Assembly (NCBI GenBank): GCA_916048115.1
Contig: CAJZGQ010000035.1
Location: forward strand, 1-10,127
Reading direction: 5' to 3'
DNA: 10,127 nucleotides
Source: an uncultured Streptococcus sp.
Lineage (GTDB): Bacteria > Bacillota > Bacilli > Lactobacillales > Streptococcaceae
Shown here: positions 1-5,629 of the stretch, one piece after another
Position numbering within the stretch: position 1 is the first letter of the stretch
Layout: each line of letters begins with the position of its first letter
Program-made: the position numbers and the translations under genes
The notes under the pieces: generated by a model
Told to the model about the DNA's origin: nothing
What the model saw: the letters and a program-made list of their open reading frames with translations, nothing else
Database searches by the model: none

Positions 1-101
1 ACAAGTCAAACCTAAAACCTAATTCTTAGGAACAAACAAATCACCTTTATCTCGATGATATGATACCTCTTAAGTAGACAAGGTAAATACCTAAAATCTA
101 C

Positions 102-128
102 GGCTCTTTGTCAACTGTAGTGGGTTGA
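102..128. repeat. ISL3-type terminal inverted repeat (one end)
   Basis: GGCTCTTTGTCAACTGTAG plus the following GGGTTGA-like bases match the outer end typical of streptococcal ISL3 elements. It lies just beyond the transposase stop codon, as expected. Its partner is not in the window. Confidence 0.65.
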
Positions 129-135
129 AGAAAAG

Positions 136-525
136 CTAAGCTCGAGAAAGGACAAATTTCGTCCTTTCTTTTTTGATATTCAGAGCGATGAAAATTCGCT
201 TCTTGAAGTTTTCAAAGTTCCGAAAACAAAAGGCATTGCGTTTGATAAGTTTGATGAGATTATTCGTCGCTTCCAATTTTGCGTTGGAATAGGATAACTG
301 AAGGGCATTGATGATTTTCCCTTTGTCCTTTAGAAATGTTTTAAAGACAGTCTGAAAAAGAGAATGAACCTTCTTTATGTTGTCTTCAATGAGTCCAAAA
401 AATTTCTCTGGTTCCTTATTCTGAAAGTGAAAAAGCAAGAGCTGATAGAGATTATAGTGGTATTTCAAGTCTTCTGAATAGCTCAAAAGCTTGTCTAGGA
501 TTTCTTTATTGCCTAAATTGTCAAA
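136..525 (-). pseudogene. ISL3-family transposase, C-terminal fragment
   Basis: About 130 codons of the DDE transposase C-terminus remain, where family members are normally about 400 residues or longer. The segment carries the conserved YSNAKLEATNNLIKLIKR stretch, whose Glu would be the last acidic residue of the DDE triad, followed by the FRNFENFKKRI block and a basic tail ending FVLSRA. Recognisable homology starts near LGNKEILDKLLSYSEDL, upstream of any ATG. A TTG at 486 can open a 116-residue frame, but it lies in mid-domain and is not a real start. In the same frame upstream is TAA (526-528), the stop of the neighbouring immunity fragment. The catalytic Asp residues and the DNA-binding N-terminus are gone, so the product is inactive if made. 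Confidence 0.85.
145..174 (+). terminator. Inward-facing terminator in the IS end
   Basis: A 9-bp perfect stem, AGAAAGGAC (145-153) with GTCCTTTCT (161-169), has a 7-nt loop and is followed by a run of six T on the plus strand. It overlaps the last codons of the transposase. It would stop transcription entering the element from outside on the plus strand, which would otherwise be antisense to the transposase. That role is inference from the orientation. Confidence 0.55.
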
Positions 526-735
526 TTAAGTTAGACTTTTCAAGTAACTCAGAAAAACTTGGTAGGGTGATTGAAATAGTTCTAATGGGAATTCATAGAC
601 TACCCTCTGTTCAGCTATTCCCCCTTCATCTGTAACAAAAAAATATTTCTCATGATGTCGCCAAATATGTTGTCCATAACCTTTTATTTCCTCAAACTTA
701 CTAACTTCTTCCCAGCCTAGTTTACTATATTTCAT
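526..735 (-). pseudogene. Second immunity gene, 3'-truncated paralogue of the gene at 1330-1752
   Basis: This 69-residue frame matches the N-terminus of the 140-aa immunity protein over its first 54 residues (37 identical by hand count), including SKLGWE, GYGQHIWR and QRVVYE. After ELF the similarity ends and about 15 unrelated residues lead to TAA at 526-528. The start is taken as the ATG at 733-735 because it aligns with the paralogue's start. An ATG two codons upstream is possible. The Shine-Dalgarno that reads GAGGAG in the paralogue is here decayed to GAGCGG. Nucleotide similarity extends 28 bp upstream of the start, into what was the end of a toxin gene. The 3' loss coincides with the ISL3 remnant. 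It was probably an orphan immunity gene; whether 69 residues still protect is unknown. Confidence 0.7.
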
Positions 736-865
736 GAACATTATCCGCTCTTTGTATTAATATTTGGTGATCATCAATACTGATAGGGCACAAAAATTTT
801 GTCTGTAATAATTCTTTAAATAATTGTATCTCTATACTTTTATCATAACATATTCTTAGGTTCAT
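725..865 (-). pseudogene. Short headless coding remnant (46 codons)
   Basis: A 46-codon frame runs from ATG at 863-865 to TAG at 725-727. It overlaps the start of the truncated immunity gene by 11 bases. Its composition is protein-like (an LFKELLQTKF segment, then CPISIDDHQI), but no ribosome-binding site precedes the ATG, and the frame is closed by TAG only two codons upstream of it. I read it as the 3' end of a lost gene, possibly an immunity protein or a toxin tip, instead of a functional small gene. No family is recognised, and a chance open frame cannot be excluded in DNA this AT-rich. Confidence 0.35.
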
Positions 866-891
866 TATCTAATCAATTAATCTATTGTCCA

Positions 892-1146
892 TCAATTTTC
901 TTTTTTTAACTCTTTCTCTAATTGTTTTAAGACTAGTAAAATTTCGCTTTTATAATCCATAGTTTCATCTACAAATCTTCTTGCTAAACTAAAAAAATTA
1001 ATGTCACCGATATTTTCTCCTCTTCTTATACACTTAGTTAAGTTATATATATCCTGTATAATTCCCGGGTATAACTTTTGACTTGGATATTCTAAGTCAA
1101 TTAAATCTTGTAATTTGTCTGTATATTTCATATATTTATTTTTCAT
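892..1146 (-). CDS. Small hypothetical protein in the orphan-immunity region (84 aa)
   Basis: I do not recognise this family. The 84-residue product is charged and apparently all-helical, with a Lys/Glu-rich C-terminus (VLKQLEKELKKEN), no signal peptide and no membrane segment, so it should be cytoplasmic. Length and placement in a row of immunity-type genes downstream of an LXG toxin suggest an immunity protein for another toxin. Small helical bacteriocin-immunity proteins have a similar look. No clear Shine-Dalgarno lies upstream of the ATG at 1144-1146, and a second ATG five codons in is no better, so expression is uncertain. It follows a headless frame ending 11 bases upstream of its start. 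Confidence 0.55.
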   Translation of the reverse strand: MKNKYMKYTDKLQDLIDLEYPSQKLYPGIIQDIYNLTKCIRRGENIGDINFFSLARRFVDETMDYKSEILLVLKQLEKELKKEN

Positions 1147-1157
1147 AGTTCAAAACA

Positions 1158-1325
1158 TCAACTTGGTACAATTCCTATATTCACTATCCAGTCTAATGGC
1201 CATTGATTTGGTAATAATGGAATTCTGTCAATATTTTGGACACATTTTCGGAGCGATTCATTTAGTCCACTTAAAGTAAAAACAGGAACTTGCTTACAAC
1301 TAATAGTGTATAAACAAATTCCTTA
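1158..1325 (-). pseudogene. 5'-truncated gene fragment (about 55 codons, no start)
   Basis: After a stop at about 1326-1328, one minus-strand frame stays open to TGA at 1158-1160 without any ATG. It encodes a plausible protein tail containing GLNESLRKCVQNIDRIPLLP, then NQWPLDWIVN. The Trp/Pro-rich end and the lack of a start suggest the C-terminus of a decayed protein, either an immunity gene or a toxin tip. An open frame of this length in such AT-rich DNA is uncommon by chance but not impossible. It sits between the intact immunity gene and the 84-aa gene. No family assigned. Confidence 0.4.
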
Positions 1326-1329
1326 CAAG

Positions 1330-1752
1330 CTATTTCAATGGTGATACATAATCATCTGGAAGTTTACCTCTCCAGTCAATCCACATTTGCTCAGCAATTG
1401 GAATTAATCTTTCAAGCTCTTCCTGAGTAAATAACTCTCTAGTTTCAGGTAAATCAATTAATGATGTAGGACTCTCTTCTATGAATCGTTTCTCACTAGC
1501 TTTCTTTTCTTCTTCCGTCGGTGGCCAACGATAGGTCTGAAGTTTACTTAATATTTCTAACTGCGTTCTCTCTCCACTTTCTAATAAGGCAAACAGCTCA
1601 TTTGGTAATTCATAAACTACACGCTGAGGGGCAATTCCTCCCTCCTCAGTAACGTAATAAAAATGATTACCATCTCTCCAGATATGCTGACCATAACCTT
1701 TTACCTCTTCAAACTGGATAACATCTTCCCAGCCTAATTTACTATGTTCCAT
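1330..1752 (-). CDS. Cognate immunity protein of the LXG toxin (140 aa, family not recognised)
   Basis: The product is soluble and cytoplasmic, 140 residues, with no signal peptide or transmembrane segment. It has an aromatic-rich N-terminal half (KLGWED, GYGQHIWR, FYYVTEEGGI, QRVVYELP) that looks like a beta-rich fold, and an acidic C-terminal half with an ELERLIPIAEQ helix and DWRGKLPDDY. The start is firm: AGGAG lies seven bases before the ATG, inside the last codons of the toxin gene, and the genes overlap by 19 bases. Overlap with a T7SS polymorphic toxin, small size and acidic character are the standard signs of a cognate immunity gene. A partial paralogue lies at 526-735. The function is inferred from position; I do not know the family. 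Confidence 0.75.
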   Translation of the reverse strand: MEHSKLGWEDVIQFEEVKGYGQHIWRDGNHFYYVTEEGGIAPQRVVYELPNELFALLESGERTQLEILSKLQTYRWPPTEEEKKASEKRFIEESPTSLIDLPETRELFTQEELERLIPIAEQMWIDWRGKLPDDYVSPLK

Positions 1753-3824
1753 GTATGTTCTCCTCTCTTGGTACTAATATCTTTCATTACACCTTCTGGA
1801 ATATCTCCTGGGAAAGTTCGTCCCGTTGGTCTCCACCAGTCATTGGCTCCTGCTTCTCTCCCACTTGGTATTGAAATCCCTTTTTCTGCTACTACTTCTG
1901 GAGTGACATCTAAACGATAAAGTGGCCCGTCTTCTAAATAACCTTCATCAAGTCCTAATATGATTTCATAAAGACGATTATCTCCATCGGCAACCTTTTC
2001 AATGATATCTGCATGTTCTTTACTCAACCAGAAACTTGTTCCATCATCACCTCCAACAATACCTCCATTCCAATTTTCGCTAGGTTGAAATTTTTGGAAT
2101 CTGGCTGCTCCATTTTCAAATTGCTGTTTGTGTGCTTTTATGTATTCTGAGCTATAAACCTTTTCGACGATTGGACGATCTTCTTTCGGTATTGATAATA
2201 CACTTTTGGATGTTTTACCAGGACGATACTCCACTTTAGGTGCGTTCTTAGAAATATTAAAGATTAATTCCCTTTCTTCAGGAGTTAATTTGTCAAAGAC
2301 TTTCTCTAGATATCTTTCTCGAGTTGCAAAGTCTTTAAACCCAGAACTCTCCCTCGCAAGTTTGCTTTCTTCTATGTTTCGTAAAATGCGTTCACGATCA
2401 TAAGTTTTTGCTGGTTCTGTTATAGTTTTAACATTGGTATCTACCTTAGGGTTTACCTCAGGAATTACTGGTTTCCTATTGAAGAATGGAACTTTCCCTT
2501 TTACCTTACTAAATACATCCGAGAACGTTGTATAGGGTTTATTGTAGTACTGATTATAGCCAACATAAGAGGTATACAAGGTACTTGCTAGTTGGAAGCT
2601 CTCAGTAACAGTTCTCACCTTTTTGATATCTTTTGCCCGATTGATTTCTTCCTGTGTAGCAGGTTTGCCTGTAAAAGGATTAATTCCTTCTTCAATTATA
2701 TAATAATCATACTTAGTTTGAAAGGCGGGATCTCGCCAACTAAGCATTTTTTGACTATCTAAAAGGAAATAGCGATCTAGTAGGTAATCATAATTGGCGC
2801 GTTCTGTTTCAGATTTAAATAGTTGTGCATAGGGATTCACATGAGCCATGGAGATCAATGTTTTAAGTTCTGGGTAAGCTTCTTCTAACGCTTCTTGATC
2901 CATTGCATCGATACGCTTCTTAAATTTCGGGTCCACCTTGGCTAATTCTGAAGGTAATAACCCTAAGTGATCATCCTTCACTTCATTATACCGCTTCCAT
3001 AACAATTTGAGATCATTCATATCCCATTTTGCGAGAATCGTATCACCTTGCCCCATATTCGTAAACCTTTTATAGGCTTGAATCACATCTCCATACTCTT
3101 CCTCCAGTTCTGCACGTGACATTTTTGAGAGTTTGTCTTCTAACGTTTCAACCTTCGGGTTCTTCACTTTGTTCAGGACTGCTTGTCGTTTTTGCCATCC
3201 TAAAGAGATTGTTTGCTTCCATGATAGATCAGATCCACTACTTGGAGGCAAGTAGGTTCCGCTAGCAGCATCCCATGATTGTGCAGCTTGGGCAAAACCA
3301 TTTTGAACGGCCAATAAATAGCGCTCTGAATTTAAAAAGATAGTTGGAGAGACTGCATTAAAAGTAAGCAGGCTAATTAATATTTTCTGTAATTTTTGTT
3401 TTGCTCCTTCTAATACGGCTATGGATAGCGAAAGATTTAGAAAAGCTGAAATCTTATCATCCGATTTTGTTTCCATTAACTGTCGTAGATTAGAAATCTT
3501 TTGATCTGCTTCCCTAATTTTTTCTTCTAAATCAACTTGACGCCAACTTTTACTATCTACGTCAGAGGTATATTGACTGACAAATTTTTGACACTCCTCC
3601 GCCAGTGATTCTTGGTATAAGACAATCCCTTGAATTAATGGAATTACAGTACTTGTAATATGCGCCTTTGCTGAGTCGTAAGCATGCCCTTTTAACTTTT
3701 CTTCAGCGACAAAATTTTCAAGAACTTTAATCAATTCCATATTCTGTTGCACGCACTGGGTGGATATACTAGATAAACTAGTTGCCTGACTTCTGGCGGA
3801 TTCTAGATACATATCTATACTCAT
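1734..3824 (-). CDS. LXG-domain type VIIb secretion polymorphic toxin (696 aa)
   Basis: The N-terminal LXG domain (residues 1 to about 190) is a helical bundle with the LKG signature at 44-46 in LKGHAYDSAK and the usual IPLIQG helix after it. In this family it binds two Lap proteins to form the export signal. Residues about 200-460 are a charged helical middle with a loose internal repeat (LEEEYGDVI near 240, LEEAYPELK near 313). A Pro-rich linker (450-475) and a helical segment precede the putative toxin domain at about 558-696. That domain is marked by GGDDGTSFWLS, an EIILGLDEGYL strand-turn, and a Gly/Trp-rich block 654-679 with GANDWWRPTG. I cannot assign it to a known catalytic fold. The start overlaps the lap2 stop (ATGA) and has GGAGG at a good distance. 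No secretion machinery is encoded nearby. Confidence 0.88.
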   Translation of the reverse strand: MSIDMYLESARSQATSLSSISTQCVQQNMELIKVLENFVAEEKLKGHAYDSAKAHITSTVIPLIQGIVLYQESLAEECQKFVSQYTSDVDSKSWRQVDLEEKIREADQKISNLRQLMETKSDDKISAFLNLSLSIAVLEGAKQKLQKILISLLTFNAVSPTIFLNSERYLLAVQNGFAQAAQSWDAASGTYLPPSSGSDLSWKQTISLGWQKRQAVLNKVKNPKVETLEDKLSKMSRAELEEEYGDVIQAYKRFTNMGQGDTILAKWDMNDLKLLWKRYNEVKDDHLGLLPSELAKVDPKFKKRIDAMDQEALEEAYPELKTLISMAHVNPYAQLFKSETERANYDYLLDRYFLLDSQKMLSWRDPAFQTKYDYYIIEEGINPFTGKPATQEEINRAKDIKKVRTVTESFQLASTLYTSYVGYNQYYNKPYTTFSDVFSKVKGKVPFFNRKPVIPEVNPKVDTNVKTITEPAKTYDRERILRNIEESKLARESSGFKDFATRERYLEKVFDKLTPEERELIFNISKNAPKVEYRPGKTSKSVLSIPKEDRPIVEKVYSSEYIKAHKQQFENGAARFQKFQPSENWNGGIVGGDDGTSFWLSKEHADIIEKVADGDNRLYEIILGLDEGYLEDGPLYRLDVTPEVVAEKGISIPSGREAGANDWWRPTGRTFPGDIPEGVMKDISTKRGEHTWNIVN

Positions 3825-4174
3825 GTGATTTCCTCCGTCACTAATCGTCTTTTTTCTTGGTGAATTGAATCTAACTTCATTTCAATAGATTTATGTTCTT
3901 TCCGAAGTTTTTCTAATTCTTCATCCAAACTGTATTCCATTATTCTCACTTGATGCTGAAATTCTAACCGGTCATCCATCATTTGACTTTGATATCTACT
4001 ACCTTCAAAAAGAAAATTTAGATCATTTAACCAATGTGAATCATTCAACAGCTGATCCATTACTTCCATTTTTTTAAAATCTAATTTTTCTATCCGCTGA
4101 TATAAGTCCCACTCCTTCTCTGAAAGTTGTCGTTCTTTCTCATGGAGCTTATTCCATGTATCTTCTGCACTCAT
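3821..4174 (-). CDS. Lap2-type LXG toxin-associated protein (DUF3958-like, 117 aa)
   Basis: This small, highly charged protein is predicted to be almost entirely helical/coiled coil (WNKLHEKERQLSEKEW near the N-terminus, EELEKLRKEHKSIEMKLD near the C-terminus), without a signal peptide. Its size, position between a DUF3130-like gene and the LXG toxin gene, and coiled-coil character fit the Lap2 partner (DUF3958). In Streptococcus intermedius such proteins bind the LXG domain and are needed for toxin export. The Shine-Dalgarno GAGG lies in the last codons of lap1, two bases separate the genes, and its own stop overlaps the toxin start as ATGA, so translation is probably coupled. The family name is from recall of the operon pattern. 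Confidence 0.75.
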   Translation of the reverse strand: MSAEDTWNKLHEKERQLSEKEWDLYQRIEKLDFKKMEVMDQLLNDSHWLNDLNFLFEGSRYQSQMMDDRLEFQHQVRIMEYSLDEELEKLRKEHKSIEMKLDSIHQEKRRLVTEEIT

Positions 4175-4176
4175 AT

Positions 4177-4524
4177 CTAATCCTCTAATACATCTAAGTA
4201 TTTTGATTTCGCTTCATTTGAGAATGACGGCTTAGACTGAATAGTATTCAAAATATTTAAATTTTGACGAATCATGGCATCCTTATCTTCAAATTGGTCG
4301 GCTAAGCTATGGATATTTTGAATCATATTCACAATATGATTCGATAGTTGAGTCTGAAGATTCTCAAATTGACTAATACCATTTTTGGCACTATTATTAC
4401 CAGCAACTGTCGTTTGTTCATCTCTTTGAACTGTAATAGCTGAATGATTATTGGCAGATCCTATTGCAGTAGCATGCTTAGCAGCCACCGAAAGATTACT
4501 TTTTACGGTGTATTTATCTCCCAT
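4177..4524 (-). CDS. Lap1-type WXG100-like targeting protein (DUF3130/TIGR04197-like, 115 aa)
   Basis: First gene of the effector operon. The length, the N-terminal VKSNLSVAAKHATAIGSA stretch and the long amphipathic C-terminal helix match the DUF3130/TIGR04197 family of T7SS-associated proteins, which fold like WXG100/Esx helical hairpins. An FEDKD sequence at residues 78-82 fits an FxxxD motif, which I recall for this family as the counterpart of the YxxxD secretion signal of Esx proteins. The expected role is to pair with the LXG domain and help the complex engage the EssC ATPase. The start has AAAGGAG six bases upstream and a candidate promoter just before it. Confidence 0.8.
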   Translation of the reverse strand: MGDKYTVKSNLSVAAKHATAIGSANNHSAITVQRDEQTTVAGNNSAKNGISQFENLQTQLSNHIVNMIQNIHSLADQFEDKDAMIRQNLNILNTIQSKPSFSNEAKSKYLDVLED

Positions 4525-4549
4525 TCATTTCTCCTTTAAATTTTTTCAT

Positions 4550-4578
4550 ATTATAAAATCTTTCACAGCTATAAAAAA
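4550..4578 (-). promoter_or_regulatory. Candidate promoter of the lap1-lap2-toxin-immunity operon
   Basis: A perfect TATAAT (4550-4555, minus strand) lies 25 bases before the lap1 start codon. Seventeen bases upstream of it is only a T-rich block (4573-4578) as a poor -35. The leader would be short and contains AAAGGAG. Strength and regulation cannot be read from sequence. Confidence 0.45.
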
Positions 4579-4613
4579 GCCTAGTTAGTGGTATTCCCCA
4601 CACATTCGCCCAC

Positions 4614-4644
4614 ACAAAAAAACTCAAGCCAATTGACTTGAGTT
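4614..4644 (-). terminator. Rho-independent terminator following the galE relic
   Basis: AACTCAAG (4621-4628) pairs with CTTGAGTT (4637-4644) around an 8-nt loop. On the minus strand the stem is followed by a run of seven T. No intact gene lies directly upstream. It directly follows the decayed galE 3' end, so it was probably that gene's terminator, and it now insulates the toxin operon from upstream read-through. Confidence 0.7.
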
Positions 4645-4651
4645 CCTTCTT

Positions 4652-4698
4652 ATGGATCATTGTAATCATCTGGTTGGTGGCCTTACCAAGCCTAGGGG
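4652..4698 (-). pseudogene. Relic of a second galE 3' end
   Basis: These 47 bases align without gaps to the last codons and stop of the intact galE (5631-5677), with 35 of 47 identical by hand count. In register the relic reads AW, stop, then GHQPDDYND and P before TAA, against [15 protein letters not shown] in the intact protein. The TAA stops align exactly. Two Trp/His codons have become stops, so it is dead. Upstream of about 4698 similarity ends abruptly. HQ.PD.YND is also how many other streptococcal GalE proteins end, so it may come from a different galE allele, not a copy of this one. Confidence 0.6.
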
Positions 4699-4874
4699 GG
4701 TAAGTGAAATAGCTCGAGAAAAGAATTTATCTGCCCCACAAATCTTCTATAATGCTCGTCTGAAAAACATACAAACTCATATTGGTTATACGATAAAGTA
4801 ATCTCCACTGCTTTAACATCTTCATCTATCCATTCTTTTTTCCACAATAATCATTAATTTCTCCGCAACATCTA
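4692..4874 (-). pseudogene. Frameshifted 3' fragment of an unrecognised gene
   Basis: One minus-strand frame is open from about 4850 to TAG at 4692-4694 (about 51 codons). It has a protein-like sequence including DVKAVEITLSYNQYEFVCF and DEHYRRFVGQINSFLELF. A second frame, offset at a run of six A near 4836-4841, supplies a sensible upstream part (LDVAEKLMIIVEK). Joining the two across that A-run gives a continuous sequence, so I infer a one-base indel in a broken gene whose 5' end is lost near the terminator at 4874-4909. Family unknown; its size and place suggest an immunity or small T7SS-associated protein, but this is speculative. Confidence 0.45.
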
Positions 4875-4909
4875 AAACAAAAAGAGAGCAACGAACGTAG
4901 CTGCTCTCT
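4874..4909 (-). terminator. Rho-independent terminator of the lipoprotein gene
   Basis: AGAGAGCA (4883-4890) pairs with TGCTCTCT (4902-4909), with an 11-nt loop. The minus strand continues into TTTTTGTTTT. It starts eight bases after the lipoprotein stop codon. Confidence 0.85.
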
Positions 4910-4916
4910 ATTTTGT

Positions 4917-5501
4917 TTATTTTTCTACCATACCGCCCTTGATAAGACTGTCTTTCGTTACTGAATAACTAACTGTTTTGTCATCTAGCGGATTAAAGCC
5001 TGGGACGATTTCTTTTAATTTATTAAAATCGATTTTTGTGTAATCAATGGTATTGCGGATATAAAAGATTCCGTCTTTGTATTCTGATGTCAGTTCAAAT
5101 CCATGGCCCATCAGATCTTTGAATTTTTCTTGGCTTTTTGCGACGGCTTCTTTCATGGTTTCAAGAGGGTTCTCACCAGGAACTTTTGAGACGTCGTAAT
5201 CATCAACTTTTTCTTGTAATAACAAGGTATCTCCCTTGTAATATAAGGTTACAGTGGTCTTACCTGCTTCATCACTCGTTTCAAGAACGGTTTTTTGTGC
5301 ACCTGCTAGTGCATCCTCTTTTTTGCTTTCATCAGTTGATGACTCTTTTTTCTTTTCTTTAGCAGATGATTTGCTTGTTGCTTTACTTGTCGCCTTAGTG
5401 GACGATTGACTAGTAGATTTTGTAGTCTCTTTTTGTGCGCAACCAGCTAAAAGAAGACCCGCTGTCAAGAAGACGGCTAACATTTTTGTGGTTTTATTCA
5501 T
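4917..5501 (-). CDS. DUF1307/YehR-like lipoprotein (194 aa)
   Basis: The N-terminus is a lipoprotein signal: KTTK, a hydrophobic core, and the lipobox LAGC with the lipidated Cys at residue 21. The protein should be anchored on the outer face of the membrane. Residues 22 to about 62 are a Ser/Thr/Lys-rich low-complexity linker. The folded part (about 65-194) has the pattern of the DUF1307/YehR family: TVTLYYKGDTLLLQE near the start, a central helix (ETMKEAVAKSQEKF), then a YKDGIFYIRNTIDY strand pair and KIDFNKLKEIVPGF. The molecular function of that family is unknown. GAGG lies upstream of the ATG. The gene is 128 bases after galE with no obvious terminator between, so read-through from the gal operon is possible; its own terminator follows. 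Confidence 0.8.
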   Translation of the reverse strand: MNKTTKMLAVFLTAGLLLAGCAQKETTKSTSQSSTKATSKATSKSSAKEKKKESSTDESKKEDALAGAQKTVLETSDEAGKTTVTLYYKGDTLLLQEKVDDYDVSKVPGENPLETMKEAVAKSQEKFKDLMGHGFELTSEYKDGIFYIRNTIDYTKIDFNKLKEIVPGFNPLDDKTVSYSVTKDSLIKGGMVEK

Positions 5502-5534
5502 TTTGAATACCTCACTTTTTTATGATGGTTAGGG

Positions 5535-5563
5535 AAATGACTGACGTCTGAAACGAGTCATTT
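5535..5563. repeat. Inverted repeat upstream of the lipoprotein gene
   Basis: AAATGACT (5535-5542) and AGTCATTT (5556-5563) form an 8-bp perfect dyad around a 13-nt loop that contains GACGTC. No T-run follows on either strand, so it is not a standard terminator. It lies 34 bases before the lipoprotein start and could be an operator or an mRNA hairpin. Confidence 0.4.
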
Positions 5564-5629
5564 AGCAAGATCAACTGTCGTTTTAAATGTTATTAGAAAA
5601 GCCTCAAAAATGATGTTCACAGTCCCTCC

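Larger units (their letters stand above)
102..525 (-). mobile_element. ISL3-family insertion sequence remnant (3' end only)
   Basis: This is the right-hand part of an ISL3-family element of the streptococcal IS1167/IS1193 type. It contains the terminal inverted repeat, which starts at 102 with GGCTCTTTGTCAACTGTAG, a short spacer, and the transposase C-terminus on the minus strand. The 5' two-thirds of the transposase and the other inverted repeat are missing from the window, so no target duplication can be identified. On its inner side the element runs directly into a truncated immunity gene near 525. The element cannot move by itself. Identification rests on recall of family sequences, not on a search. 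Confidence 0.8.

Noticed and set aside
11..30. Small hairpin CCTAA-TTC-TTAGG near the window start
   Set aside because: Five-base stem without a T-run; too weak to call a terminator.
19..69. Short tail-like frame outside the IS end (ending DKGDLFVPKN, minus strand)
   Set aside because: Only 16 codons, closed by a stop just upstream. It could be the end of a gene cut by the IS, but it is too short to support.
2206..2403. Plus-strand frame inside the toxin gene
   Set aside because: Antisense shadow of a well-supported coding region, without promoter or ribosome-binding site.
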